From VGPI01 sp964482845 (lineage in GTDB: Bacteria > Cloacimonadota > Cloacimonadia > Cloacimonadales > Cloacimonadaceae): a stretch of 20,271 nucleotides of DNA. The notes beneath the pieces are model-generated. The model was given only the letters and a program-made list of their open reading frames with translations, was not told the origin of the DNA and did no database searches. Shown piece after piece: positions 1-8,767 of this stretch. Within the stretch, counting starts at the first letter, position 1; each line of letters opens with the position of its first letter. The translations under genes were made by a program, and so were the position numbers. The stretch lies in assembly GCA_964482845.1 (NCBI GenBank), contig CAYZZE010000031.1, positions 1 through 20,271 of the forward strand, in the 5' to 3' direction.

Positions 1-129
1 GGATATTCTTTTTGACAAAAGAGCGGTCGAAATAATCCTGTCGCTGTCGCGTTGATCCTGGCCGGGTCATTTACCGTGTAAACAAGGCAGACGCTTTATT
101 TGGGAACCCAAGGAGATTTTCCGGGATAG

Positions 130-1371
130 ATGGATCTTATATACAAAATCGTATTTCAGTGTGCCAATTTGATCATTGAAGGTCTCTGGCTACTGCTGTA
201 TCCATTTATCTATCTGATCTTACGGTTGAAGGGTTACGAGCAGAGCATCGCCCTGGACTTTCCCGATACGGCTGAGGGATTCGTGATCCATGCCGCTTCG
301 GTGGGAGAGGTCAATGCCGTAAGACCCCTGATCTTAAATCTCTTACAGCAATATCCCGGCAGGAAGATCCTGCTGACGACGAATACACTGTATGGCTTGA
401 GAACGGCTCAGCGCATCCATCCTGATTTGCTGGCAAGGATCGCACCGCTGGATCTAAGGATCTTGAGATGGATGCAACTGAAGCGGAGTAAACCAGCACT
501 CATCATCATCATGGAGACGGAGTTGTGGCTGAATCTGTTGTGGGCAGCTCGCTTACACCAGACACCCCTGGTGTGGGTAAATGCCCGGATGTCGGGACGT
601 TCGTTAAACCGCTATCTGAAGATCAAGCCCTTGCTCAAGACCTTTGAACCGGTCATTAAATCCATTAGCGCCCAGAGTGAAGAGGATGCCCTGAGGTTTT
701 CATCCCTGTTCGAAGTGCGGATCAGCCACTGTGGAAACCTCAAATTTGCCCTTGATCTACCTGCTTATGATGCAGAAGGAAGCCGTGAGAACTGGCGATT
801 TGCCCCTAATGATTACATTGTTGTCTGTGGTAGCACCCGTCCCGGAGAAGAACGCATCATGGCAGATGTTTACCGCTGTTTGCAAGATCGAATTCCACGA
901 CTGCGGATCATACTTGCCATCAGGCATCCGGATCGCTTGAACGATGCGTTAAATTCTTTGGGCAATATTCCCTATTCCTTACACTCCCATTATGATACGC
1001 CACAGGATGTGCATGTGATAAACATGATGGGGCACCTGAACGAAGCGTATGCGCTTTGTGACATTGCGGTGGTGGGGGGAAGTTTGGTTGATTTTGGCGG
1101 GCATAATCCGCTGGAACCGGCATTTTATGGCAAGCCGATCCTGATGGGCAGACATTATGCGTCCTGTGCCGATTCGGTGACCAAACTGCTGGAAAACCGG
1201 GCGATCATCATCACAGACGCAGAAGAGCTCGCCGATGAGATATATAAACTGTATCAAAACAGGCAATTAGGTCGGGAGATGGGGGAGAGGGCAAAAAGGG
1301 TCTTGACGCAATACCAGCATTCCCTGAATATCCACCTTAGTGAGATCAAAAGAGTTATCGAGCAGAGATGA
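130..1371 (+). CDS. waaA: 3-deoxy-D-manno-octulosonic acid (Kdo) transferase
   Basis: This is a GT-B glycosyltransferase that moves Kdo from CMP-Kdo to lipid A precursor at the inner face of the cytoplasmic membrane, starting the LPS inner core. An N-terminal hydrophobic stretch (about residues 5-32) is the usual membrane anchor. HAASVGEV near residue 55 carries the catalytic Glu loop. METELWLN and NARMSGRSL follow in the N-terminal domain, and GGSLVDFGGHNPLEPA near residue 318 is the CMP-binding signature of the family. The length of 413 aa is normal. The start is fixed by an in-frame TAG immediately upstream (127-129). An AAGGAG sits at 110-115, rather far from the ATG, with GGGA closer at 123-126. 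The stop overlaps the next start as ATGA. The gene shows that the organism makes Kdo-containing LPS. Confidence 0.95.
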   Translation: MDLIYKIVFQCANLIIEGLWLLLYPFIYLILRLKGYEQSIALDFPDTAEGFVIHAASVGEVNAVRPLILNLLQQYPGRKILLTTNTLYGLRTAQRIHPDLLARIAPLDLRILRWMQLKRSKPALIIIMETELWLNLLWAARLHQTPLVWVNARMSGRSLNRYLKIKPLLKTFEPVIKSISAQSEEDALRFSSLFEVRISHCGNLKFALDLPAYDAEGSRENWRFAPNDYIVVCGSTRPGEERIMADVYRCLQDRIPRLRIILAIRHPDRLNDALNSLGNIPYSLHSHYDTPQDVHVINMMGHLNEAYALCDIAVVGGSLVDFGGHNPLEPAFYGKPILMGRHYASCADSVTKLLENRAIIITDAEELADEIYKLYQNRQLGREMGERAKRVLTQYQHSLNIHLSEIKRVIEQR

Positions 1372-2357
1372 AACGCCAGGCAATGTTTTATGACCAAACC
1401 GCAGCAGGCATTATCCGTTGCCTGCTCTGTCCCAATCGATGCCTTATTCCGGAAGGGGCGGCGGGTAAATGCCGCAGCCGGAAAAACGATGGGGGAGAGC
1501 TGGCAGTAACTGCCTATGGTCAGCATATCGGATTGAGCGTCGATCCGATCGAGAAGAAGCCCTTGTATCACTATCACCCGGGCTCGTCCATCCTCTCCAC
1601 CGGTGCCAATTCCTGCAATCTCAGGTGTTGTTTTTGCCAGAATTACAGCAGTAGCCAGCAGGAGATCAGGACGGGAACGATATATCCTCAATCCTTGCTG
1701 GATCTGATGCTGTCGAGGTCATACAACCGAGTAGCGTTTACTTATACCGAACCCTTTACCTGGTATGAATTTATCTATGACTTTGCTGGGCTGGCGCAGG
1801 AGTATAAGATCGGGATCGTTCTGGTCACCAACGGCCATATCAATCCCGAGCCCTTCCGCTCGCTCGCTCCTTGCATTGCAGCTATGAATATAGACCTCAA
1901 ATCCAGTCGGGATGGTTTTTACCGCCAATACTGCCAAGGAACGTTGGAACCGGTGATCAGGACCATCACAGATGCTTACGACTATGGAATACACGTAGAG
2001 GTGACGAATCTGATCATTCCTAATCTGAATGACAGCGATGAAGATATCAATGGGGTAATCAGGATCGTATCCCAGGTCAGCCCGGACATCCCGCTCCATT
2101 TCTCGCGCTATCATCCTGCCTGGCAATGCTTTGAGCCGCTTACTCCAATACAATCTATCCTTAAAGCAGTAGCAACGGCAAGGCGTTCAATGAGATACGT
2201 CTATGGCGGCAATTTGCCCGGCGAAGTAAATGACACTTGTTGCCCGTCCTGCGGCAAGACCCTGATCCAGCGCAGAGACTACCAAGTGGAAAGCGTATTG
2301 GACGCTACCGGCACTTGTCCCCAATGTAACACTGTGATCTACGGCGGGTTCGGATGA
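1368..2357 (+). CDS. amrS: AmmeMemoRadiSam system radical SAM enzyme (AmrS-like)
   Basis: This is a radical SAM protein of the pyruvate-formate-lyase-activase-like branch. The AdoMet cluster motif CNLRCCFC gives Cys83, Cys87 and Cys90 (CxxxCxxC). It is preceded by an N-terminal cysteine set (C18, C21, C25, C35) inside RCLLCPNRC...GKC, typical of AmrS proteins. The C-terminus adds a zinc-ribbon-like pair, CPSC near 294 and CPQC near 319. The length of 329 aa fits the family. The usual partners, the Memo-like and AMMECR1-like proteins, are not in this window. The substrate of AmrS is not firmly established as far as I know. It overlaps waaA upstream and the NusG domain II gene downstream by 4 bases each, so it is probably co-translated. 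The alternative name, PflA homologue, is less likely because no glycyl radical enzyme is adjacent. Confidence 0.85.
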   Translation: MKRQAMFYDQTAAGIIRCLLCPNRCLIPEGAAGKCRSRKNDGGELAVTAYGQHIGLSVDPIEKKPLYHYHPGSSILSTGANSCNLRCCFCQNYSSSQQEIRTGTIYPQSLLDLMLSRSYNRVAFTYTEPFTWYEFIYDFAGLAQEYKIGIVLVTNGHINPEPFRSLAPCIAAMNIDLKSSRDGFYRQYCQGTLEPVIRTITDAYDYGIHVEVTNLIIPNLNDSDEDINGVIRIVSQVSPDIPLHFSRYHPAWQCFEPLTPIQSILKAVATARRSMRYVYGGNLPGEVNDTCCPSCGKTLIQRRDYQVESVLDATGTCPQCNTVIYGGFG

Positions 2358-2722
2358 TCAAGAACATCCGTAGTAGTTTGAGTTTGATGGACAAGTTACT
2401 GATCATCTTCCTGATCCTGTCCATTGCCGTCATATCCTTTGCCACTCTCCGCAAAGGAGAAGTAAAAAGCGTCCTGGTAAATAAGGATGGCTACCTGGTG
2501 GGGGAGTATGCATTGAATGTGGCCAGGGATATCAGGGTCGATGAACATAATACTCTCAGGATCAAAGACAACAAAATATCGATGATCTATGCCGATTGCC
2601 CGGATAAACGCTGCGTGAAACAGGGCGCAAGCAGCATCATGCCGATCATCTGCCTGCCCAATAGGGTACACATAAAAATCCGTGCTTACGGGGAACAGGA
2701 ATCCCAATTGATCCTGCACTGA
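2354..2722 (+). CDS. NusG domain II-containing protein
   Basis: This is a 122-aa protein with one N-terminal membrane segment (about residues 13-30, LLIIFLILSIAVISFAT) followed by an exported or periplasmic domain. The pattern CPDKRCVKQG (about 77-86), then ICLPNRVHIKI, is the hallmark of the stand-alone NusG domain II family (NusG_II), so three conserved cysteines are present. The function is not established. In many anaerobes such genes lie near ApbE or Rnf-type redox genes. Here apbE is in the same window about 11 kb away, and no Rnf genes are visible. It starts by ATGA overlap with the radical SAM gene and ends 7 bases before the glycosyltransferase gene. Confidence 0.82.
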   Translation: MIKNIRSSLSLMDKLLIIFLILSIAVISFATLRKGEVKSVLVNKDGYLVGEYALNVARDIRVDEHNTLRIKDNKISMIYADCPDKRCVKQGASSIMPIICLPNRVHIKIRAYGEQESQLILH

Positions 2723-2729
2723 GATAGTT

Positions 2730-3821
2730 ATGCAGATAGCCTTTTACATATCAGATCACGGATTTGGACACACGACGCGGATGGTGGCATTGATGCAGGA
2801 ACTGATCCGGCAGGGTGTATTCTGTCATGTCAGGTGTCATAGACCGGCTTTCCTCTTTAATGACCTCGATCCGCAGTTCTTTGCCCTATATGGCGTATCC
2901 ATGGACTTCGGTATCGTGAATGGTCAGGATCTGAAACCGGATAGAGATGCCACGCGGGAAAAACTGCTGGACCTGATGAGCCAGCGGCTGTTTATCGTGG
3001 AGCGGGAAGTGGAGTTTTTACGGTCGAACCGGATAGATCTGGTGATCGCCGATGTCCCGTTCCTGATCGCTGAAGCAGGTAAATATGCCGGAGTCAGGGT
3101 CATTGCCATCTCCAATTTCGATTGGTTTTACATCTATAAGAACCTGTTTCACGGTGACCGGATGATCATGCCTGTGATCAATTGCATCGGTGCGCTTTAT
3201 GGATTGATGGATCATGCTTTCCGCCTGCCTTTTGGTTCAGCGTATAGCATGGTTGCCCTGGGCAAGTGCGAAAAGACGGGAATGCTGGCTCGTTCGCCCA
3301 AGAATCCACAGTCCATTACCCATCTGCTTAGCAATAAACCGAAACCATATCTGCTCTGCACCTTTGGTGGGATCGGCGAGATCGGGATGGATATGGATAA
3401 ACTCTGTGCCGCTTTTAACGGGACGGTGATATCAAGATCTCCGATCGAGACAGAGAACTATCATTACCTGCAACCAGAGACCGATTTTATCGACTATCTC
3501 GCCGTATCCGATATTGTCCTGACCAAGCCTGGCTACTGCACCTTTGCCGAGACTTTGACGCTGGGGAAATTCCTATTGTATCATACACGGCTGGACTATC
3601 CCGAGAACGCACTATTGGAAAAGGGACTGGGCGATTACCCGCATAAGCTGCGGCTGGATAAATTGAACCGGAGCGAAAAGCAATGGCGCTGGACGTTTAC
3701 GACTATAGACAGGATAAAGGCAAGTGCCCCGCAGAAGTCGATACCCAATGGCACGAATGCTCTGGCAAAACGGATCATGGAATTAGCCATAAAGATGAAC
3801 AAGGGGCAGGGACTTCGATGA
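2730..3821 (+). CDS. MurG-like GT-B glycosyltransferase family protein
   Basis: This 363-aa protein has a GT-B fold look. The N-terminal glycine loop DHGFGHTTRMVAL (residues 9-21) resembles the glycosyltransferase-like domain of MurG and L-arabinokinase-type proteins. LLCTFGGIGEIG (about 208) opens the second Rossmann half. SDIVLTKPGYCTFAETL (about 260-276) matches the nucleotide-sugar-binding KPG..T..E motif of that superfamily. No signal peptide or membrane span is seen, so it is probably cytosolic. The substrate is unknown. The gene sits downstream of waaA, which would fit a role in surface glycoconjugates, but location is the only support. It shares an ATGA with miaB. The Shine-Dalgarno signal for its own start is weak. 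Confidence 0.75.
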   Translation: MQIAFYISDHGFGHTTRMVALMQELIRQGVFCHVRCHRPAFLFNDLDPQFFALYGVSMDFGIVNGQDLKPDRDATREKLLDLMSQRLFIVEREVEFLRSNRIDLVIADVPFLIAEAGKYAGVRVIAISNFDWFYIYKNLFHGDRMIMPVINCIGALYGLMDHAFRLPFGSAYSMVALGKCEKTGMLARSPKNPQSITHLLSNKPKPYLLCTFGGIGEIGMDMDKLCAAFNGTVISRSPIETENYHYLQPETDFIDYLAVSDIVLTKPGYCTFAETLTLGKFLLYHTRLDYPENALLEKGLGDYPHKLRLDKLNRSEKQWRWTFTTIDRIKASAPQKSIPNGTNALAKRIMELAIKMNKGQGLR

Positions 3822-5110
3822 AATTCTTTATTGAAACCTACGGTTGCCAAATGAATGTATCGGATAGTGAACTGGTCACGTCCATCTTGTTGGATAACGG
3901 TTTTATCCGCGCATCGCTGATCGACGAAGCGGACGTGATCATATTCAATACCTGTTCCGTTAGGCAACACGCTGAAGATCGGGTGATCGGCAGGATTTCC
4001 AATGAATTGAGCCGGAAAAATCAGAAGACCGATCTCCATATTGGGGTGATCGGCTGCATGGCTCAACGGCTGGGAGAACGCCTGCAAGAGATGCAAAAAG
4101 GCGTGGATTTCGTCGTGGGTGTCGATGCTTATGAGAATCTTCCTGGCATCATCCTTAATCAGTTTGATAGAGCGGTGGATAATACCATCGATGCCTCAGT
4201 GCTTTATTCCGAACACTTTCCCGTATCGGACAATCCCACCTGTGGATTTGTGACCATCATGCGTGGCTGCAACAACTTCTGCTCCTACTGCATTGTGCCT
4301 TATCTGCGGGGTAGCGAACGCAGCCGTCCCCATAAGGATATCATCGCTGATATACAAAAAGCAGGTAGGAAAGGGCAAAAGGATATCACACTTTTAGGAC
4401 AGAACGTAAATTCCTATCAATATGAGGAGACGAACTTTCCCAAATTGCTGCATCTAATTAACAGGATAGAAGATATCGAACGTATCCGCTTTATAACCTC
4501 GCATCCCAAGGATCTCTCAGATGAATTGATCGATGCCCTGGCGTCATTGGATAAGGTGTGCGAACACATACACTTACCATTGCAGAGCGGCGACAATGGT
4601 ATCCTGGTTAAGATGAACCGGGCTTATACGATCGAGCATTACTTGGGATTGATCACTAAACTGAGATCTGCCATTCCTGGGATAGCCATTACCACGGATA
4701 TGATCTGCGGTTTTCCTTCGGAAACGGATGAGGCTTTTTCCAACTCTATGCATGCACTCCGGCAGATCGGTTTTGATCATGCCTTCTGCTTTAAATACTG
4801 CCAAAGAGAAGGGACTGCGGCATACACTATGGATCACCAGGTCGATGTATCAGTCCGCCTGAACCGCTTACAGCTGATGATCGATCTGCAACGGCAGATC
4901 ACTCTCAGTAGATACCGGGCTCAGATCGGCAGAGATGTCGAAGTGTATGTCGAAGGACTAAGTAAAAAGAGTAACTCTGAGGTTTCAGGCAAGACCAGAG
5001 ATTTTAAGATCGCAGTCCTGCCGGGTGATCCGGATCAGATCGGGAAAGTGGTAAAAACAGTGGTGACAGATGCCACGTCAGGCACCTTGATCTGCCGCCC
5101 CATCCCGTAG
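3818..5110 (+). CDS. miaB: tRNA-2-methylthio-N6-dimethylallyladenosine synthase
   Basis: MiaB is a radical SAM methylthiotransferase that adds a methylthio group to N6-isopentenyladenosine at tRNA position 37. All three domains are visible. The N-terminal MTTase domain carries the auxiliary cluster cysteines C10 (YGCQMNVSDSE), C46 (NTCSVRQ) and C80 (IGCMAQR). The radical SAM core carries C151, C155 and C158 (RGCNNFCSYCIVPY). A C-terminal TRAM domain covers about 370-430. The length of 430 aa is typical. The frame is open 135 bases further upstream inside the glycosyltransferase gene, but the family start is MKFFIETYGC, which coincides with an ATGA overlap, so 3818 is chosen. It closes the first tightly packed gene block. 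Confidence 0.95.
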   Translation: MKFFIETYGCQMNVSDSELVTSILLDNGFIRASLIDEADVIIFNTCSVRQHAEDRVIGRISNELSRKNQKTDLHIGVIGCMAQRLGERLQEMQKGVDFVVGVDAYENLPGIILNQFDRAVDNTIDASVLYSEHFPVSDNPTCGFVTIMRGCNNFCSYCIVPYLRGSERSRPHKDIIADIQKAGRKGQKDITLLGQNVNSYQYEETNFPKLLHLINRIEDIERIRFITSHPKDLSDELIDALASLDKVCEHIHLPLQSGDNGILVKMNRAYTIEHYLGLITKLRSAIPGIAITTDMICGFPSETDEAFSNSMHALRQIGFDHAFCFKYCQREGTAAYTMDHQVDVSVRLNRLQLMIDLQRQITLSRYRAQIGRDVEVYVEGLSKKSNSEVSGKTRDFKIAVLPGDPDQIGKVVKTVVTDATSGTLICRPIP

Positions 5111-5153
5111 AGAGTATTTTGGATTAAGAATTGTTATGTAAACTTAGCGCTGC

Positions 5154-5190
5154 GGGAGATATTTCACTGGCGGACATAGCACTATCTCCC
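5154..5190 (+). repeat. 8-bp inverted repeat in the miaB-yicC spacer
   Basis: The spacer between miaB and yicC contains GGGAGATA (5154-5161) and its exact reverse complement TATCTCCC (5183-5190), separated by 21 bases. Folded as RNA this gives a stable stem with a large loop. No T-tract follows, so it is not a standard intrinsic terminator. The GGGAGA arm also does not mask the yicC Shine-Dalgarno site, which lies further down at 5203-5207. It could be a leader structure, a protein-binding site or an mRNA 3' end for miaB. The repeat is directly seen; any role is inference. Confidence 0.5.
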
Positions 5191-5216
5191 CTACTAGAGA
5201 TGAAGGAATTAAGAAG

Positions 5217-6092
5217 ATGAGAAGTATGACCGGATTTGGCAGAGCCCAGATCAACCGGGATAAAATTGAATTGGAGATCGATATCAAATCGGTCAATTCA
5301 CGATATTATGAAGTGAAACTGTATATGCCGCGTGAACTCTATTCCTTTGAGGAACAGATCAGAAAAACCCTCACTTCCCACCTTAATCGCGGGATGATCG
5401 AGATCAAGGCGAGTTTTATCGATCGGCGCGAGACAACCATCAGCATCAATGAAAGTAAACTGAAGGCTCATCATGAACTATTCCAAAAAGCTGCGAAACT
5501 CTTGAACATCAAAGATGAAGTCAAACTGGACGTTCTGATCAATGAACCGGGGGTGATCCAGACCCAAAACTCCTATCTAGATGACAAACAACTGGATCGG
5601 ATCCTGATGGAAGTACTGCAGGCAGCAATCGCCAATCTGGTAAAATCCCAAACTCATGAGGGAAAACAGATCAAAAAGACCCTGAACGAATCGCTTAAAA
5701 AGGTGAACCGGGAACTTGGCTTGATCAAGCAGAGCATAACTGCCTATAAATCTAAACTATTCGAGGAGATGAAGCGAAGAACGATGGATCTATTGGAAGA
5801 CAACCTGAACGATAGCATAGAGCAGAGGTTATTGCAAGAACTGGCCATTTTCATCGATAAATACGATATCCAGGAAGAGATCACACGGTTGGAGAATCAT
5901 TTGTCGGTATTCAAAAGTAAAATGAGCCAGCAAACGGATATTGGCAAAGGACTGAATTTCGTCTTACAGGAGATGCAGCGCGAAGTAAATACCTTGGGTT
6001 CAAAGTATTCGACCGTGGAATCCTTTTCCAGTATCCTGATAATCAAGGAAGAAATCGAAAAATGCCGAGAGATAGTGCAAAATGTCACGTAA
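5217..6092 (+). CDS. yicC: YicC-family endoribonuclease
   Basis: This 291-aa YicC/YloC protein has the hallmark N-terminus MRSMTGFGRA. Its C-terminal DUF1732 region runs from about residue 210 to the end and includes KGLNFVLQEMQREVNTLGSK, closing with the EKCREIVQNV tail. Family members are reported as RNA-degrading endoribonucleases involved in small RNA and RNA turnover in E. coli. The middle is highly charged and helical, consistent with the family. The start is supported by AAGGA at 5203-5207, nine bases ahead. In many bacteria yicC is followed by gmk and rpoZ. Here it is followed instead by an 11-base overlap with a small membrane protein and then by RNase R, so two ribonucleases lie in one transcription unit. 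Confidence 0.92.
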   Translation: MRSMTGFGRAQINRDKIELEIDIKSVNSRYYEVKLYMPRELYSFEEQIRKTLTSHLNRGMIEIKASFIDRRETTISINESKLKAHHELFQKAAKLLNIKDEVKLDVLINEPGVIQTQNSYLDDKQLDRILMEVLQAAIANLVKSQTHEGKQIKKTLNESLKKVNRELGLIKQSITAYKSKLFEEMKRRTMDLLEDNLNDSIEQRLLQELAIFIDKYDIQEEITRLENHLSVFKSKMSQQTDIGKGLNFVLQEMQREVNTLGSKYSTVESFSSILIIKEEIEKCREIVQNVT

Positions 6093-6519
6093 GTCATTGC
6101 TGACCTGGACGTCATTTCCTTTTATCGAAAGACCTCTGACATCATTGTTTCTGACCTGTTTCCTGACACTTCTGGGTATGATCTTATGGTATATCACCGT
6201 GATCCAATGGGATACGCCATTTTTCTTCATCTCGGGAATGATCCTGGTTATAACAAACTTGACACCGTATTTTATCATCACCAAATACGAGATTTATGAA
6301 GATGAGTTAATGGTGACCTACCTATTTATCAAGATCACTCGAAAGTTCACCGACTTTGGCTGTTTCTACAAAGACAAACGCGGGATCATGCTCAGTACTT
6401 TTAAGGTTCCCCGCCGTTTGGATGTGTTTAGAGGACAGTCGCTGCGCTTTAGCAAATCCGGCGAAGAGATTGAAGCATTGACCAATATCTTGAGCGAGAG
6501 GATCGCCAAGCAATACTAA
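6082..6519 (+). CDS. Small membrane protein with possible PH-like domain
   Basis: I do not recognise a named family with certainty. The 145-aa product has two membrane segments forming a hairpin (about residues 18-42 and 47-68, LFLTCFLTLLGMILWYITV and FFISGMILVITNL). A soluble tail of about 75 residues follows (YEIYEDELMVTYLFIKITRKF...). This layout, two helices followed by a short beta-rich stretch with a YEIYEDELMV start, resembles bacterial PH-domain (YdbS/DUF304-like) membrane proteins. It overlaps yicC by 11 bases and stops 10 bases before rnr, so it is almost certainly co-expressed with two RNases. Nothing in the sequence indicates catalysis. The assignment to a PH-like fold is inference from layout only. 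Confidence 0.65.
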   Translation: MSRKSLLTWTSFPFIERPLTSLFLTCFLTLLGMILWYITVIQWDTPFFFISGMILVITNLTPYFIITKYEIYEDELMVTYLFIKITRKFTDFGCFYKDKRGIMLSTFKVPRRLDVFRGQSLRFSKSGEEIEALTNILSERIAKQY

Positions 6520-6529
6520 AGGATTTCTA

Positions 6530-8767
6530 ATGAAAGAAAAACCAATGGCAAAGCTGATTTTAAGCCATCTCCAAACCAATAGAATAGGAGTTTTCACTCT
6601 ATCCGAGCTTGCCTTTGATTTGGGAATCACTAAGAAAATTAAGATGGACTTTCGCCAGGCTATCTCAGAATTGGTACATGAGAATAAGATCATCAAACAC
6701 AAAAAGAAGTATAAACTTACATCTCAAGCCCCTCTCTCCCCTATCGTTTCCAGTAAAAAAGGACTGATCGAAGGCATATTTGACGCCACTCCCCTATCGC
6801 GTAATTTGTCATTTGCCTTTGTCCGCACGGATCAGGGCGACTTCTTCGTGTCTTCCGAGGATACTTTGAATGCCTATCATAGCGATAAAGTGGCGATCGA
6901 ACCCTTTTTTAAGAGAGGGAAAAGCGATTGTTGTAAGATAGCGAAAGTTATTGAAAGGGCTAATACAGAACTGGCGGGAGACATCCAAACTACTGGTAGT
7001 AAATTCATTTTTATTTGCTCCAATCCCAAGATACATAACTGGTTTGAAGTGAGCAATGCCACCAAGGAGCACTTGGGCAAGAAAGTGGTATTGGATGTGA
7101 CCAATTGGGGTAACCGGCAATTGAGTAAACTGCCAGTGGGTAAGATCACTGAGATCCTGGGTGATTCAGGCAATCTGGATGTGGAGGTCTTATCGATCAT
7201 CAGGCAATACCAACTTCCACTGGAATTCTCCCCATCTCAGATCGAAGAGGCAAAGAAAGTAAGCTTAAAAGTTACTGAGCAGGAGATAGGGAGTAGAATT
7301 GATTTTCGAAATATCCTTACTTTTACGATAGATCCGGCCTCCGCCAAGGACTATGACGATGCCATCTCCATCGTCAAGACCAACCGGGGATGGCGCTTAT
7401 ATGTGCATATCGCCGATGTTGCGCACTATGTGGATCCATCTTCTGCCATCTTCGAGGAGGCAATCAGACGGGGGAATAGTTATTACTTTCCCAGACGGGT
7501 TATACCCATGTTGCCTGAAATCCTATCGAACAAGGTCTGCAGTTTGCGCCCCGAAGAGGACAAACTTACTCTGACAGTGGTAAGTGATTTCGACAATCAG
7601 GGTCGGATCATCAAGCAAAAACTTGTTGAGAGCGTGATTCGGTCCAATATCCGCCTTACTTATGAAGAAGTCGATGAGTTATTCGAGGGCAAACCGACCG
7701 ACATCCCAGATGACGTTATCAATACCCTGTACGAATCCCGGGTTCTTTCGACTATGTTATCAGAACAACGCCGGAATAAAGGATACCTCTTCTTTGACCT
7801 GCCGGATGTTGATTATGAGTATAATGAAGAGGGTTTTATCCACCTGTTGACAGAGGCAGACGAGACGGAATCGCATAAATTGATCGAGAATTTTATGTTG
7901 GTTGCCAATGAGTATATCGCCAAGCAACTAACGCAGAAAGCGCCCGTGACACTCTATAGGATCCACGATGATCCTGACCCAAAACGTATTGATAAACTCT
8001 CTGATACACTTATCCATTATGGACTCAAGATGCCCATCAAGCAAAGTATTAATCACTCTTTGCAAGCACTTCTGTCATCGATGCCCACTCATGAACATCA
8101 TGTGGTATTCGATAGAATGATCCTCAGGAGTTTGAAGAAAGCGGAATATAGCACCAAACATATCCGACACTTTGGGCTGGCATTGGATACTTATACCCAC
8201 TTCACTTCACCAATCAGACGGCTCTGTGATCTGGTAATCCATCATCTGTGCAAGATTCATCTGTTACAAACGGCCAAGAAAGCGTTTACAAAAAAACAAT
8301 TAGCTTACTTTGCTCACGTGTCCTCAGAAAAAGAACTGGTTGCAGCTGAGGCGGAAAGAAATGTGGAGAGGATTTACAATCTATCATATATGAAAAGTAA
8401 GGTTGGTGACCTTTATGAAGGACTTATAGTTAACATTAGGAATCGTGTGTTGAGTGTGAGATTGCTTCACATTCCAATCTCGGGTATTCTAAATCCTGGA
8501 ATTCTTTCCGGAGATAACTGGAACTATGACGACGTGGCTCTCCGATTGACCAATAAGAGAAGCGGTTATTATTACCAACTGCTCGACAGAATCAAGGTTC
8601 AGGTACAGGAGGTTCGGGATAGCGTCATCTTTGATCTATGTAACGATAAAGATGCACACATCCATGTATTTCAGGAACCCCAGGGTGCTGCCCAGCAAAA
8701 ACAAAGCAAACCCAAACAACATCGACTAACCAAGATATCAAGAAGAACAAAGGCAAGAAAAAGATGA
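6530..8767 (+). CDS. rnr: Ribonuclease R (RNB/RNase II family 3'-5' exoribonuclease)
   Basis: RNase R is a processive hydrolytic 3'-to-5' exoribonuclease able to pass through structured RNA. It acts in mRNA decay, rRNA quality control and trans-translation. The 745-aa protein has an N-terminal winged-helix region (about 5-65) and cold-shock-type OB domains (about 75-220). The RNB catalytic domain is marked by IDPASAKDYDDAISI, where Asp268, Asp274, Asp276 and Asp277 are the metal-binding acidic residues. An S1-like domain follows (about 623-700). A lysine/arginine-rich C-terminal tail ends SRRTKARKR, as in many RNase R proteins. The start is supported by AAAGGA six bases upstream. It overlaps murI as ATGA. 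The length is slightly short but normal for the family. Confidence 0.95.
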   Translation: MKEKPMAKLILSHLQTNRIGVFTLSELAFDLGITKKIKMDFRQAISELVHENKIIKHKKKYKLTSQAPLSPIVSSKKGLIEGIFDATPLSRNLSFAFVRTDQGDFFVSSEDTLNAYHSDKVAIEPFFKRGKSDCCKIAKVIERANTELAGDIQTTGSKFIFICSNPKIHNWFEVSNATKEHLGKKVVLDVTNWGNRQLSKLPVGKITEILGDSGNLDVEVLSIIRQYQLPLEFSPSQIEEAKKVSLKVTEQEIGSRIDFRNILTFTIDPASAKDYDDAISIVKTNRGWRLYVHIADVAHYVDPSSAIFEEAIRRGNSYYFPRRVIPMLPEILSNKVCSLRPEEDKLTLTVVSDFDNQGRIIKQKLVESVIRSNIRLTYEEVDELFEGKPTDIPDDVINTLYESRVLSTMLSEQRRNKGYLFFDLPDVDYEYNEEGFIHLLTEADETESHKLIENFMLVANEYIAKQLTQKAPVTLYRIHDDPDPKRIDKLSDTLIHYGLKMPIKQSINHSLQALLSSMPTHEHHVVFDRMILRSLKKAEYSTKHIRHFGLALDTYTHFTSPIRRLCDLVIHHLCKIHLLQTAKKAFTKKQLAYFAHVSSEKELVAAEAERNVERIYNLSYMKSKVGDLYEGLIVNIRNRVLSVRLLHIPISGILNPGILSGDNWNYDDVALRLTNKRSGYYYQLLDRIKVQVQEVRDSVIFDLCNDKDAHIHVFQEPQGAAQQKQSKPKQHRLTKISRRTKARKR

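Noticed and set aside
12..40. TTGACA resembling a -35 box ahead of waaA.
   Set aside because: No acceptable -10 box lies at 16-18 bases; the nearest TAATCC is at 15. It may be coding sequence of an upstream gene.
1..55. Possible C-terminal end of an upstream gene (frame open from base 2 to a TGA at 53-55).
   Set aside because: Only 17 codons are visible, no family can be recognised, and another frame is also open for 10 codons. It cannot be supported as a gene.
3683..3817. N-terminal extension of the miaB reading frame within the glycosyltransferase gene.
   Set aside because: MiaB proteins begin at MKFFIETYGC, the ATGA overlap supports 3818, and the extension is low in family resemblance.
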